A stretch of 64,000 nt of DNA from assembly GCF_001665685.1 (NCBI RefSeq), contig NZ_LZTB01000013.1, forward strand, positions 50,653-114,652. The letters run 5' to 3'. The notes beneath the pieces are model-generated. The model searched no databases and was not told the origin of the DNA. It was given only the letters and a program-made list of their open reading frames with translations. Position numbers and translations under genes: made by a program. The DNA is from Mycobacterium sp. 852013-50091_SCH5140682 (lineage in GTDB: Bacteria; Actinomycetota; Actinomycetes; Mycobacteriales; Mycobacteriaceae). Within the stretch, counting starts at the first letter, position 1; each line of letters begins with the position of its first letter. Positions 40,384 through 48,861 of this stretch are shown here, one piece after another.

Positions 40384-41615
40384 CGGAGCACCTCTGTTGC
40401 CTGCGGGATGGCCTGCGCGGTGCGCAGTTCGGTGACCTGCTCAACGGTGAATCCGAGCTGCGCCAGGATCTCGTCGTTGTGCTCCCCGTGATCAGGGGCG
40501 CGCGTGGCAGGCACCTTCTGCTGGCCGCGAATCGTGATCGGGCTGTTGACCGTATATTCCAGGTCTGCGGCGCCGCTGATCGGGACAACCACCTCGCTGG
40601 CCTTCAGCTGAGGATCAGCGGCCGCCTCTTCCGGGGTCTGGATGATGCTGTAGGTGATCCGGGCGTGATCGAGGGTTTGCTTCCAGTAACCGGAGGGCCG
40701 GGCCGAGAATTCACCGTCCAGGACAGCGGCCAGTGCCTCCGAATGGCTGCGTAAACCTGTTTCGTCGGCGAACCGTGGATCAGCGAGCAGGTCGGGTCGG
40801 CCCAGTGCCTCAACCAGTTTGGGCCAGTGCTGAGGGCGGGCCACCAGCATCAGCCATCGGCCGTCGCTGCATTGGTAGGGGTTGCTCAGCGGATTCACGG
40901 GCGCGGTGCGGTCATGGAGCTCATACGGCGTGCCGCCTGCCAGCGCCGCCGAAACCAGGGTGCCGGTGGCCCACACGCCGGTGGCCAGCAGGGAGGTCCC
41001 GACATTGGATCCCACACCGGTGCGCTCGCGGTGATACAGCGCCGTGGTGATGGCCGCGTAGACGGCGGTGGCGGTGGTGTAGTCGCCGCTGCCCCATACG
41101 GGCGAGGTCGGCGGCGCACCGGCGTCGCGAGTGGCGGCCAGCAGACCGCTGCGCGACCAGAAGGCTGTCAGGTCGAAGCCGGGCAGGTTCGCATCATCGC
41201 CGGCATCGCCGAAGCCGGTGATATCGGCATAGATCACCCGCGGGTTCCACTGGGAGACTTCGTCGTAGCCAAGGTGCAGGGCTTCACGGGTGCCGTGCGG
41301 AAAATTCGTGATGACGACGTCGGCCCATTCGACGAGGCGACGCAAGATGGTGGTGCCACCCTCGGATTTGAGGTCCACCGCCATGCCGCGCTTGTTGCGG
41401 TTGGCCAGGTGCCAGCTGTAGTTCCCCGCGGCGACGGGGCTCGGTGGTAGCGAGCTGAGTACGCGCTGGGGGTCGCCGAGCCCGGGCGGCTCGACCTTGA
41501 TGACGTCGGCGCCGAAATCGGCCAGCATCGTCGCTGCGGCCGGGGCAGCGATGAAGCTGGCGATCTCGACGACCTTGAGTCCGGCGAAGATGGCGGCAGG
41601 TGAAGGTGTTGTCAT
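40380..41615 (-). CDS. Class III (CaiB/BaiF-type) CoA-transferase
   Basis: A 411-residue family III CoA-transferase. ATG 41615 has GAGGAG 8 bases upstream, so it is preferred to the GTG at 41630 that overlaps the preceding stop. The N-terminus FAGLKVVEIASFIAAPAAATMLADFGADVIKVEPPG is diagnostic, followed by NRNKRGMAVDLKSEGG and VVITNFPHGTREALHLGY. The catalytic Asp is expected in the ITGFGDAGDDANLPGFDLTAFW segment. The enzyme moves CoA between acyl groups (carnitine, bile acid, oxalate-type). It lies between the acyl-CoA dehydrogenase and crotonase genes. Confidence 0.92.
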   Translation of the reverse strand: MTTPSPAAIFAGLKVVEIASFIAAPAAATMLADFGADVIKVEPPGLGDPQRVLSSLPPSPVAAGNYSWHLANRNKRGMAVDLKSEGGTTILRRLVEWADVVITNFPHGTREALHLGYDEVSQWNPRVIYADITGFGDAGDDANLPGFDLTAFWSRSGLLAATRDAGAPPTSPVWGSGDYTTATAVYAAITTALYHRERTGVGSNVGTSLLATGVWATGTLVSAALAGGTPYELHDRTAPVNPLSNPYQCSDGRWLMLVARPQHWPKLVEALGRPDLLADPRFADETGLRSHSEALAAVLDGEFSARPSGYWKQTLDHARITYSIIQTPEEAAADPQLKASEVVVPISGAADLEYTVNSPITIRGQQKVPATRAPDHGEHNDEILAQLGFTVEQVTELRTAQAIPQATEVLR

Positions 41616-41626
41616 GTTGGTGCTCC

Positions 41627-42853
41627 TCACACAAAGGCGCTCAGGCCGCCGGTGATGGACCGGCCGACGATCAGGGTCTGCATTTCCCGGGTGCCCTCAT
41701 AGGAATAGAGCGCCTCGGAGTCGGCGACGAAGCGGCCGACGTTGTAGTCCAGAACGATGCCGTTGCCGCCGAGCAGTTCCCGTGCCCAGCCGACACTTTC
41801 GCGCATGCGTACCGTGCAGTACGCCTTGGCCAGTGCGGACTGCTCGTCGCGGTACACGCCCTCGTCTTGGAGCTGGGCCAGGCGCACCATCATGCCCGCG
41901 CACGCGGTGGCATTGCCGAGCATCTTGACGAGCAGGTCCTGCACAAGCTGAAATTTCCCGATGGGCCGGCCGAATTGGGTGTGCTCCACCGCGTAGGCCA
42001 GGGCGATCTCGTAGGCGGCCCACATGACACCGACGGACTGCCAGGCCACGCCACTACGGGTCTGGCGCAAAATCTTGGCGGTGTCTTTGAACGAGTTGGC
42101 GTTCTGGAGCCGGTTTGCCTCCGGCACCCGGCAGTCGGTGAGCACGATATCGGCGTTCTGCACGATGCGAAGGGCGATCTTGTTCTCGATCTTGGTGGCG
42201 GTGAAACCCGGGGTGCCCTTGTCCACAACGAAACCCAGCACGCGGTCGGTGTCGACGTCGCGGGCCCAGATCACGATGTGGTCGGCGAACGTCGCGTTGC
42301 CGATCCAGCGTTTGGCACCGTTGAGAACCCACTCGTCGCCGGCGCGGCGTGCAGTCGTCTGCATGCCGCCTGCCACGTCGGATCCGCCGTGCGGTTCGGT
42401 CAGACCGAACGCGCCGATCTTTTCGAAGCGGCTCATCGCCGGCAACCAGCGGTTCTTCTGCTCCTCGGAACCGCAGGTGATGATGCTCCCGATGGCCAGG
42501 CCGGTGTGAACGCCGAAGAAGGTGCCGATCGAGGCGTCGGCGTGCGCCAGCTCCATCGCCGTGATGCCGTTCATGAGATTGCTCGGTTCGGTGGCCGACG
42601 ACGCCGGGTCGGCCCAGTCCACCAGGCCCAGCCCCGCGAACTCCGGGATCAGATGATGCGGGAATTCTGCTCGGGCCCAGTGGTCGTCGACGATCGGAAC
42701 GACCCGGGTGCGGAAGAATTCACGCAGCCGGTTGATCGTGGCGCGCTGTTCGTCTGACAGGATCTCCTCATAGGCGTAGAAGTCTGCCTTGAGCAGGCCC
42801 TCGCCGAGATCCTGAAGGGGGATCGCCGGCAGCGCTGTGGCGTTGGTGGTCAT
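41627..42853 (-). CDS. Acyl-CoA dehydrogenase, glutaryl-CoA-dehydrogenase-like
   Basis: A 408-residue flavoenzyme starting at ATG 42853. It contains FGLTEPHGGSDVAGGMQTTA, the FAD and substrate region FADHIVIWARD, and the C-terminal catalytic-base motif YSYEGTREMQTLIVGRSITG, where the Glu acts as the base. The sequence is closer to glutaryl-CoA dehydrogenase and CaiA-like enzymes than to medium-chain dehydrogenases. It is the first gene of the operon with CoA-transferase, crotonase and hydroxyacid dehydrogenase, and would introduce the double bond into the CoA ester. A weak copy of the conserved promoter box lies about 30-50 bases upstream. Confidence 0.92.
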   Translation of the reverse strand: MTTNATALPAIPLQDLGEGLLKADFYAYEEILSDEQRATINRLREFFRTRVVPIVDDHWARAEFPHHLIPEFAGLGLVDWADPASSATEPSNLMNGITAMELAHADASIGTFFGVHTGLAIGSIITCGSEEQKNRWLPAMSRFEKIGAFGLTEPHGGSDVAGGMQTTARRAGDEWVLNGAKRWIGNATFADHIVIWARDVDTDRVLGFVVDKGTPGFTATKIENKIALRIVQNADIVLTDCRVPEANRLQNANSFKDTAKILRQTRSGVAWQSVGVMWAAYEIALAYAVEHTQFGRPIGKFQLVQDLLVKMLGNATACAGMMVRLAQLQDEGVYRDEQSALAKAYCTVRMRESVGWARELLGGNGIVLDYNVGRFVADSEALYSYEGTREMQTLIVGRSITGGLSAFV

Positions 42854-42881
42854 GAGATCCTCTCGTGTGTTGATGTGCGCA

Positions 42882-42902
42882 CTTCATTGTGTCGATACGC
42901 GC
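42882..42902 (-). promoter_or_regulatory. Weak copy of the conserved promoter box before the acyl-CoA operon
   Basis: On the minus strand it reads GCGCGTATCG, then ACACAATGAAG. It resembles the box at 33117 and 47649 (GCG, GTATC and AATGA in the same spacing) but is clearly degenerate. A perfect GGATG-A-CATCC dyad follows at 42946-42956. Confidence 0.3.
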
Positions 42903-42966
42903 AGCAGCATTGCATCCGTGAAAACCACAGTCCCACAATTCAATTGGATGACATCCGGACAGCACG

Positions 42967-43001
42967 AGACCTGCCGGCACCCTCTCGGTGACGGCAGGTC
43001 T
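42967..43001. terminator. Hairpin after the flavoprotein operon
   Basis: AGACCTGCCG and CGGCAGGTCT form a perfect 10-bp stem with a 15-base loop, 14 bases after the stop of the minus-strand flavoprotein gene and before the acyl-CoA dehydrogenase promoter. It very likely separates the two transcripts. Confidence 0.75.
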
Positions 43002-43014
43002 GCGTAGGCGGGTG

Positions 43015-44427
43015 CTATCTGTGCGCGATGCCGGTGAGTCCAAGCTGCTGCGATGCCGCGATGGCGGTGTGGATCAGGATCTCTGCGTAGGTGGGAAACG
43101 AAACAGCCAGTCGGGCAAGGTCATCGACGCGTCCCGTGCCGGTAGCCAGCGCAACCGAGAGCACCTGGACGATGTCGATGGCGCGATCGCCGACAACGTG
43201 GCCACCGAGGATCTCGGCAGTCTCGGCGTCGATGACCAGCTTGCAGAATCCATCAGTGCGGCCGTCGATGATCGGGCGCACGCAGGTGGCATAGTCGACG
43301 CGGCTGCAGTGCACCAGCGCGACGGTCGCACGTGCTTGCGCTTCGGTTAATCCGACGGATGCGTACTCCGGGTCGGTGAAGCTCCCCTCCGGCGCGTAGT
43401 GGTCGGTCAGCGGTGACCGCAAGCCGCCGACTGCGTTGTCGGCGGCGACGTATCCGTCGCGGATCGCTTCGGAGGCCAGCATCGATCTGCCGGTGATGTC
43501 ACCGGCCGCGAAGATGTGCGGGGCGCTGGTGCGCAGATATTGGTCAGTGCTCACGAATCCAGCTGCGTTCACGGCGATCCCAGCGGTATCCAGGTGCAGA
43601 TCGTCGACGTCGGCGATCCATCCGACCGCGCTGATGACCAGTTCAGCATCCAGACTGTGCCGCTGTCCTGAGTCGGTGTACTCCATCCGAATGCCGGCGC
43701 CGTTGCGGGTGAACGACTCGATGGTGCCGAAGGCTTCCCACACATCGATACCGGACTGCCGGAACCCCTCGGCGACACCGGCTGCCACGTCAGCGTCGGC
43801 ATGCGGTAGCAATCGTGCACCGGCCTCGAAGACGCTGACCCAGGTGCCAAAGGCGTTGAATATGGATGCCACCTGCAGACCGGTCGCACCGCCGCCGACC
43901 ACGATCATCGATTCGGGCACAGTGGTCAACGTCCAGGCGTCACTGTGCGTGCCCAGTAGGTCAAACCCCGGTATCGGCAGCGTCTTGTTCGTACCGCCGG
44001 TGCACACGATGAACCTGTCCGCAGAAATGCTCAGCCCGGAGTCGGTCTGTACTCGATGGCCGTCCAGGAATCGCGCACGACCGGTGTTCTGATAGAGCGT
44101 GACACCTTGAGCGGTGATCTGCCGCAGCAGAAATGATGATGCCCGCACATCGTCGACGACAGCCGTCACGCGCCCGAGCACCTGGCTGTAGTCCAACTCC
44201 GGGTAAAACCCGGTGATGCCGTAGCGGCCCAGTTGGCGGGCGTCACGCAGCAGGCGGGCAGTGTGCGCCAACGTGCGTACCGGTACCGGCCCGTCGTTGG
44301 CTGCCATTCCGCCGAATCGGCCTGCGGTGATCATTGCTGTCCGTGCGCCGAGTTCGGACGCGCGTGTCGCCGCGGTCACCCCGGCAGGCCCCGATCCGAG
44401 GACCACGACATCGAAATCCGATGCCAC
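43015..44427 (-). CDS. FAD/NAD oxidoreductase of the disulfide-reductase fold lacking its active-site cysteines
   Basis: A 470-residue two-dinucleotide flavoprotein starting at ATG 44427. The FAD motif is VVVLGSGPAGVTAAT (GSGPAG at 11-16), the NAD site reads MIVVGGGATGLQVASIF, and FAAGDITGRSMLASEA is the second FAD contact. At the position of the redox disulfide the sequence reads GGMAANDGPVPVRTL (39-53), where lipoamide dehydrogenase or mercuric reductase has GGTCLNVGCIPSKAL. Both cysteines are replaced by Ala42 and Pro47, and the C-terminal His-Glu (HPTxxE) site reads SFPTYAEIL. It therefore cannot do dithiol chemistry; it may reduce quinones or oxygen as a transhydrogenase- or NADH-oxidase-like enzyme. 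It follows the YWTD propeller gene by 3 bases. Confidence 0.9.
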   Translation of the reverse strand: MASDFDVVVLGSGPAGVTAATRASELGARTAMITAGRFGGMAANDGPVPVRTLAHTARLLRDARQLGRYGITGFYPELDYSQVLGRVTAVVDDVRASSFLLRQITAQGVTLYQNTGRARFLDGHRVQTDSGLSISADRFIVCTGGTNKTLPIPGFDLLGTHSDAWTLTTVPESMIVVGGGATGLQVASIFNAFGTWVSVFEAGARLLPHADADVAAGVAEGFRQSGIDVWEAFGTIESFTRNGAGIRMEYTDSGQRHSLDAELVISAVGWIADVDDLHLDTAGIAVNAAGFVSTDQYLRTSAPHIFAAGDITGRSMLASEAIRDGYVAADNAVGGLRSPLTDHYAPEGSFTDPEYASVGLTEAQARATVALVHCSRVDYATCVRPIIDGRTDGFCKLVIDAETAEILGGHVVGDRAIDIVQVLSVALATGTGRVDDLARLAVSFPTYAEILIHTAIAASQQLGLTGIAHR

Positions 44428-44430
44428 CGT

Positions 44431-45357
44431 TTACTTCCCGATTCCGGCGATTCCGGTCAAGCCACCTGGGACAGAGGCCACCACCCAGTCACCGGTGCCG
44501 GCGAGGGACACGGCGCGGATCTGTCCTCCCAGGTCGCTGACATAGGCGATCCCCGCTGCGGTGTCCACGGCCAAACCGATCGCCTCATGGAAGTCACCGG
44601 CGAGAATGTCGATCGCCCCGCCGGTCTGACCCGGGCCCGGAATTTGCGCGCGGTTCAGCGTGTTTCCCCTCGGCGGTGTACCGCGGTCGGTCCAGTAGAT
44701 CACCCCGCTGTCGAGATCCAGTTCCAGGTCGATGGGTTCAGGCAGTCCAGACCACAACACCTCCACGGTGCGGGAGTCGGCGGTCTGCCCGACCGGGATG
44801 TCCAGCGCGGTACGGAAAATCCGGCCGTCCCCGCCGTCGGAGGGCCCCTTCTGCGTCCAGTACAGATGGTTGTTGCGCTCGTCGACGGCTACCCCGACAC
44901 ACTGGTTGCGGATGACACGGCGCTCCTGCTCACTGTGGGTCACCACGACTTCGTCGCGCATCTGGCCGGTGTCCAAGGACACGCTGCGCACCGCTGCGCC
45001 CTCTCGGTCAGACCAGTAGAGACGACAACGCGACCACGCACCGGCCAACTGCTTGCCGGTCACGAAGCTGCCGGACTCCAGGACCGTCTGACGGTCCGAG
45101 CCGTCGAGTGCGGCGCGCTCGAGGGAACCGTTGCGGCGGTAGAAGTCCAGGTCGCTTTCCTGTTGCGGCGGGTGGTCGGCGGGCAGACCCGGCGCCCCCA
45201 TATTCGTCCAGTAAAGAGCGTCGGCGTGGGGGTCGACGACGATGCCGTCGGGGAACTGGCTGACTGCGGTGAGAAAGTCCGTGACCGTCCCGTCGGCGAG
45301 GTCAACTTTGACGATGTGCTGCCGACTCGGGTTCAGGGCAAGCAGATGGGTGTACAT
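44431..45357 (-). CDS. YWTD-repeat beta-propeller protein
   Basis: A 308-residue predicted beta-propeller, starting at ATG 45357. At least four repeats carry the LDL-receptor class B-type signature: DALYWTNMG, CRLYWSDREG, NHLYWTQKG, GVIYWTDRG, and a degenerate AYVSDLGG. The repeats are spaced about 40-65 residues apart, giving a six-bladed layout if the less visible blades are counted. No signal peptide is seen, so it is probably cytoplasmic. Bacterial relatives are usually labelled SMP-30/gluconolactonase-like, but metal ligands of that family are not evident. It is tightly spaced with the cysteine-less flavoprotein and the LuxR gene in one operon. Confidence 0.8.
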   Translation of the reverse strand: MYTHLLALNPSRQHIVKVDLADGTVTDFLTAVSQFPDGIVVDPHADALYWTNMGAPGLPADHPPQQESDLDFYRRNGSLERAALDGSDRQTVLESGSFVTGKQLAGAWSRCRLYWSDREGAAVRSVSLDTGQMRDEVVVTHSEQERRVIRNQCVGVAVDERNNHLYWTQKGPSDGGDGRIFRTALDIPVGQTADSRTVEVLWSGLPEPIDLELDLDSGVIYWTDRGTPPRGNTLNRAQIPGPGQTGGAIDILAGDFHEAIGLAVDTAAGIAYVSDLGGQIRAVSLAGTGDWVVASVPGGLTGIAGIGK

Positions 45358-45398
45358 GATGTCTTTCTGTCGCGATGAATGATGTTGGACCAGAACAG

Positions 45399-46727
45399 TT
45401 ACGACGCTGCTCGCGGCGCCTGGGCCGGGGCGGCGTTGACCAGCAGAGCCAGCTGCGTGCGGGAGGTGACCCCCAATTTCCGGAACACCTTGTGTAGGTG
45501 ATATTCGACGGTCCGGTGCGTGATGAACAGTCGGGTGGCGATCTGGGCGTTGGTGGCGCCTTGCGCCACCATGCGGCTGATCTGTTCTTCGCGGGCGGTC
45601 AACGCCGGCCCGATCGGCACTTCGGCGAAGGTGCCGCCCGCCCCGGCAGCGGCCAGTTCTAGATGTGCGCGCTGCTCGAAGGCCGGCATGCCCAGCTCGG
45701 CGAAGTCACTGGCCGCGCGCCGTAGGTGCTCGCGCGCCGCGACGGCGCGGCGCCGGCGGCGCAGCCAGTCCCCGAACAGCAGGTGGGTGCGGGCCAGTTC
45801 GGGCCGCAGCGGAGTACGTTCCAAGTGGCTGAGTGCCTCACCGAACCAGACTTCGGCAGCGGGCCCGTCGGTGAGCAGTGCGTGCGATCGTGCGCGCACG
45901 CCCCGCGCCCAGTGGCTACCACTGGCCAGGGTCACCTCGTCGAGCCGGAGCAGGGCTTCCTTTGCCTCCTCGCGACGTCCGGTCCGCATTGCTGCTTCAA
46001 CCAGCTCGGCCAGCGCCCAATTGCGGTAGCCCTGGGCGGGCTGATCCTGAGCGATGTCGCCGGCGGCGGCGTACGCCTGCTCGTAACAGCCCAGCCCGTT
46101 GTAGAGCACGGCGGCAGCCCAATTGATGAAACACAGACCCGCACCATCACCGCGGCGATGGGCGTCCTGGGTGCCGGCCAGGATCAGATATCTGGCCTGG
46201 GTGTCGCGGCCGGTGAACGCGGCCAGACCGAGTTGACTGTAAGGAACCACACGCCCGCCGGCCACCGCGGTCACCGACTCCTCCTCATCGGCCAACGGAG
46301 CCACGTCACCCACCTTGCCCGTCAACAGCAGCGTGGCGGCGCGATCGGTCAACGCAGACGGCAGCATCGACACCGGGCCCTCCTTGCGTAACGCACGAAG
46401 CAGCTCGATCGAACATCGTTGCCATGCGTCGAAATCCCAAGCCAGCCCGGCTGCGCGACCGGCCAGCCAGAGGGAGCTGGCGTTCGCACCGCGGGCCCAC
46501 TCAGGCCGGCGCGTGCATTCCAGGGCATCGCGCAGTGCCGGCATCGCAGCGTGCGGGCCGTCGGTCACGAAGCGGGCCACGCTGTCGAGCACGTCGTCGC
46601 CCGGCCGCCGACCCTCGGCGATGGCGTCCCGGGCGGCCTCGGCGACCAGGCTCAGCGCCCGCCCGGCGTAACGGCCTGCCAACAAGCCGGCGGGCAACGC
46701 CTCCCGTGAGGCATCCAGCACGGTCAT
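45399..46727 (-). CDS. LuxR-family regulator lacking an ATPase domain (truncated LAL type)
   Basis: A 442-residue protein. ATG 46727 overlaps the hydrolase stop as ATGA; the longer frame lies antisense-like inside the hydrolase gene and is rejected. The helical middle part (SHLERTPLRPELARTHLLFGDWLRRRRRAVAARE) and the HTH (LTAREEQISRMVAQGATNAQI ... HRTVEYHLHKVFRKLG) match the C-terminal half of LAL proteins such as that at 34537. There is no Walker A motif, so the ATP-binding half is absent. It may work by ligand binding in the helical domain only, or be a decayed LAL protein. It is part of the hydrolase-LuxR-propeller-flavoprotein operon. Confidence 0.85.
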   Translation of the reverse strand: MTVLDASREALPAGLLAGRYAGRALSLVAEAARDAIAEGRRPGDDVLDSVARFVTDGPHAAMPALRDALECTRRPEWARGANASSLWLAGRAAGLAWDFDAWQRCSIELLRALRKEGPVSMLPSALTDRAATLLLTGKVGDVAPLADEEESVTAVAGGRVVPYSQLGLAAFTGRDTQARYLILAGTQDAHRRGDGAGLCFINWAAAVLYNGLGCYEQAYAAAGDIAQDQPAQGYRNWALAELVEAAMRTGRREEAKEALLRLDEVTLASGSHWARGVRARSHALLTDGPAAEVWFGEALSHLERTPLRPELARTHLLFGDWLRRRRRAVAAREHLRRAASDFAELGMPAFEQRAHLELAAAGAGGTFAEVPIGPALTAREEQISRMVAQGATNAQIATRLFITHRTVEYHLHKVFRKLGVTSRTQLALLVNAAPAQAPRAAS

Positions 46728-47584
46728 CGCCCGAGAAACTGGCAGACGTGCTGACCGAATTCGACCGGATACTGGTCCAGGAAGCCGTGCCCGGCATCGG
46801 GATAGATCCGGATCTGAGCGCCGCGAATCCTCTCGGCCAACAGGTAGCTGTTCTTCGTGGCCATCATGGTGTCGTTGTCGCCGTTGGCGACCAGCGTCGG
46901 TTGCGTGATCGCCGTCAAGCGCTCCAGCTTGGCCGATTCCGGTATGCCCCAGGTCATCAGCGCCTGATATTGCGCATCGCGACACGCCAACGTGGTCTCG
47001 CGGTCACGGTTCTCGGTGCGGGCGTGGGTGCGGGCCAGATAGTCCCAGCCCCGCTTCACGCTGGCCTCGGATCCCGAAAAGAACAAGGACAGAAAGCCCT
47101 CCGGGGTGATGTCGTCAGCGCATGCCCAGCGATACACGTCGTCGGACCAGCGGTGCAAATCAGGTGCACCCTGCGGCGCGGTACCGGCCAACACCAGACG
47201 ACGCGGCAGCCGCGGCCGAATCAACGCGATCTCTTGGGCTATGTGTCCGCCGAGCGAAAAGCCGAGCACGTCAATCGATGTCAGTCCCAGAGCCTCGACG
47301 AACGCGAGCGCGTCTCTGGCCATTCCGGCCACGGTGTCAGGGACCACACCTGTCGACCCGCCAACCCCGCGCAGATCGACAGTGATGACCTCCCGGTCCG
47401 CCGAGAGCACATCGAGCAGGGCCGGATCCCAGTAGTCCAGATTGCCGCGGAAGTGCTGCAACAGCACCAGCGGCGGCACCGTCGGTGACGGTGTTCCCAA
47501 CCGGCGGTAGACGAATGTGTCAGCGCCCACCTCGACGCGCAGATTCGCCGCGAATCCCGCGCCCACAGTGTCAATGGTCGTCAT
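46724..47584 (-). CDS. Alpha/beta hydrolase
   Basis: A 286-residue hydrolase starting at ATG 47584, paralogous to the protein at 31465. The nucleophile elbow is GFSLGG, the acid lies in VANGDNDTMM, and the His in PDAGHGFLDQ. The region before the first strand carries LLQHFRGNLDYWDPALLDVL where the oxyanion loop should be; the matching part of the paralogue is MRLRGTIDHWDPQLLDAL. Its stop overlaps the LuxR start, so the regulator is made from the same message. It is divergent from the MDR gene at 47872, with a conserved box in the gap. Confidence 0.9.
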   Translation of the reverse strand: MTTIDTVGAGFAANLRVEVGADTFVYRRLGTPSPTVPPLVLLQHFRGNLDYWDPALLDVLSADREVITVDLRGVGGSTGVVPDTVAGMARDALAFVEALGLTSIDVLGFSLGGHIAQEIALIRPRLPRRLVLAGTAPQGAPDLHRWSDDVYRWACADDITPEGFLSLFFSGSEASVKRGWDYLARTHARTENRDRETTLACRDAQYQALMTWGIPESAKLERLTAITQPTLVANGDNDTMMATKNSYLLAERIRGAQIRIYPDAGHGFLDQYPVEFGQHVCQFLGR

Positions 47585-47648
47585 TTGTCAGCCTCCCATG
47601 TGGTGTGTTGATCAAGCTGCGCGTCAAGGCTGGCAGCCGTGCACCGGT

Positions 47649-47735
47649 GCGGGTATCCGACAAATGACCACTTCCCCGCCGCCCAGGCGACGGCGTCTAA
47701 TCCATCCCGCTGGTCCGGCGCCATAGACATCTGAC
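47649..47735. promoter_or_regulatory. Conserved promoter box, second copy
   Basis: GCGGGTATC, 3 bases, then CAAATGACCA (47649-47670): identical to 33117-33138 except at two positions. A partner element with CATCTGAC follows at 47728-47735; the centres are about 65 bases apart, close to six helical turns against three at the other locus. It lies in the divergent hydrolase/MDR gap. Confidence 0.6.
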
Positions 47736-47871
47736 CTATTGCCGCCCACCGCGATAACCGCGACACTGGCTCAATAACGCACTCCCGCAAAGGAACAGGA
47801 CAAATGATGACCTACTCCACCGGTCGACCCAACCCACACCAGCGGTTGCTGGCGGTGTGCGCGTGACCACG

Positions 47872-48861
47872 ATGACCGCCATCGCGTCTTTCGCAGGCCT
47901 ACCAATTGACGATCCCGATGCCCTCCGCGACATCGAGGTGCCTGTTCCGGATCTCCGCTCCCACGATGTACTTGTCCGCGTCGAGGCTGTGTCGGTAAAT
48001 CCCGTGGATATCAAGCAACGCGGCGGCCTAACCCCGTCGACATCCCCGGTCATCCTGGGGTTCGACGCTGCCGGTGTCGTGGAGGCGGTCGGGACCGCAG
48101 TGAGCACCCTGGCGGTCGGTGACGAGGTCTGGTATGCGGGCGACATCAGCCGGCCGGGGACCAACGCACAATTTCACGCTGTCGACGAACGCATTGTCGC
48201 CCGCAAGCCGAAGTCTTTGTCGTTCAAGGACGCCGCCGCCCTCCCGTTGACGACGATCACCGCCTGGGAAGCATTGTTCGAGCGGTTCGCCCTGACCGCG
48301 GACTCCACTGGGGACCTGCTGGTTCTGGGTGCTGCCGGCGGGGTGGGCTCGGCGATGATTCAGCTCGCGAAGAAGCGCACAGGCATCCGCGTGATCGCCA
48401 CCGCCAGTCGCGACGATTCCCGGGCATGGGCATCGGCACTGGGTGCCGACGTCGTGATCAACCACCACGACCTGCAGCGGCAGACTCTGGAAGTCGCCCC
48501 CGACGGGGTGGACTACGTGTTCTCGCCGCACTCGGCGGGCAACATCGACATCTACGCCGCCATCACCCGGCCGTTCGGCCACATCACCGCCATCGATGAA
48601 CCCGACGGCCTGGACCTTCTGCCGCTGAAGGCCAAGAGCATCGCCTGGCACTGGGAACTGATGTTCACGCGTGCGCTGTACTCCCACGACATGATCGGAC
48701 AGCAGCGCCTGTTGACCGAGGCCGCAAAGATGGTCGATCAGGGCGAACTGCGCAGCACCGTCACCACCGCCATCAACGACTTCAGCGCGACCGGATTACG
48801 TGAGGCGCACCGACTCGTCGAATCCGGACGCATGATCGGCAAAGTGGTGGTCTACCGGTGA
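47872..48861 (+). CDS. Zinc-free MDR oxidoreductase
   Basis: A 329-residue medium-chain reductase. ATG 47872 is chosen; GTG 47863 and 47857 are in-frame alternatives without better ribosome sites. Motifs are VEAVSVNPVDIKQRGG, LGFDAAGVVEAVG, and the nucleotide site LVLGAAGGVGSAMIQLAKKR. No zinc ligands are seen. It overlaps the next flavoprotein gene by four bases (GTGA), so the two are made together. The same type of MDR is linked to the hydrolase at 31465, supporting a common theme of hydrolase plus reductase in both modules. Confidence 0.9.
   Translation: MTAIASFAGLPIDDPDALRDIEVPVPDLRSHDVLVRVEAVSVNPVDIKQRGGLTPSTSPVILGFDAAGVVEAVGTAVSTLAVGDEVWYAGDISRPGTNAQFHAVDERIVARKPKSLSFKDAAALPLTTITAWEALFERFALTADSTGDLLVLGAAGGVGSAMIQLAKKRTGIRVIATASRDDSRAWASALGADVVINHHDLQRQTLEVAPDGVDYVFSPHSAGNIDIYAAITRPFGHITAIDEPDGLDLLPLKAKSIAWHWELMFTRALYSHDMIGQQRLLTEAAKMVDQGELRSTVTTAINDFSATGLREAHRLVESGRMIGKVVVYR

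Noticed and set aside
46728..46985. N-terminal extension of the short LuxR protein that might have supplied a lost ATPase domain
   Set aside because: The extension lies antisense-like in the hydrolase frame, has no Walker motif, and the ATGA overlap at 46724-46727 marks the true start.
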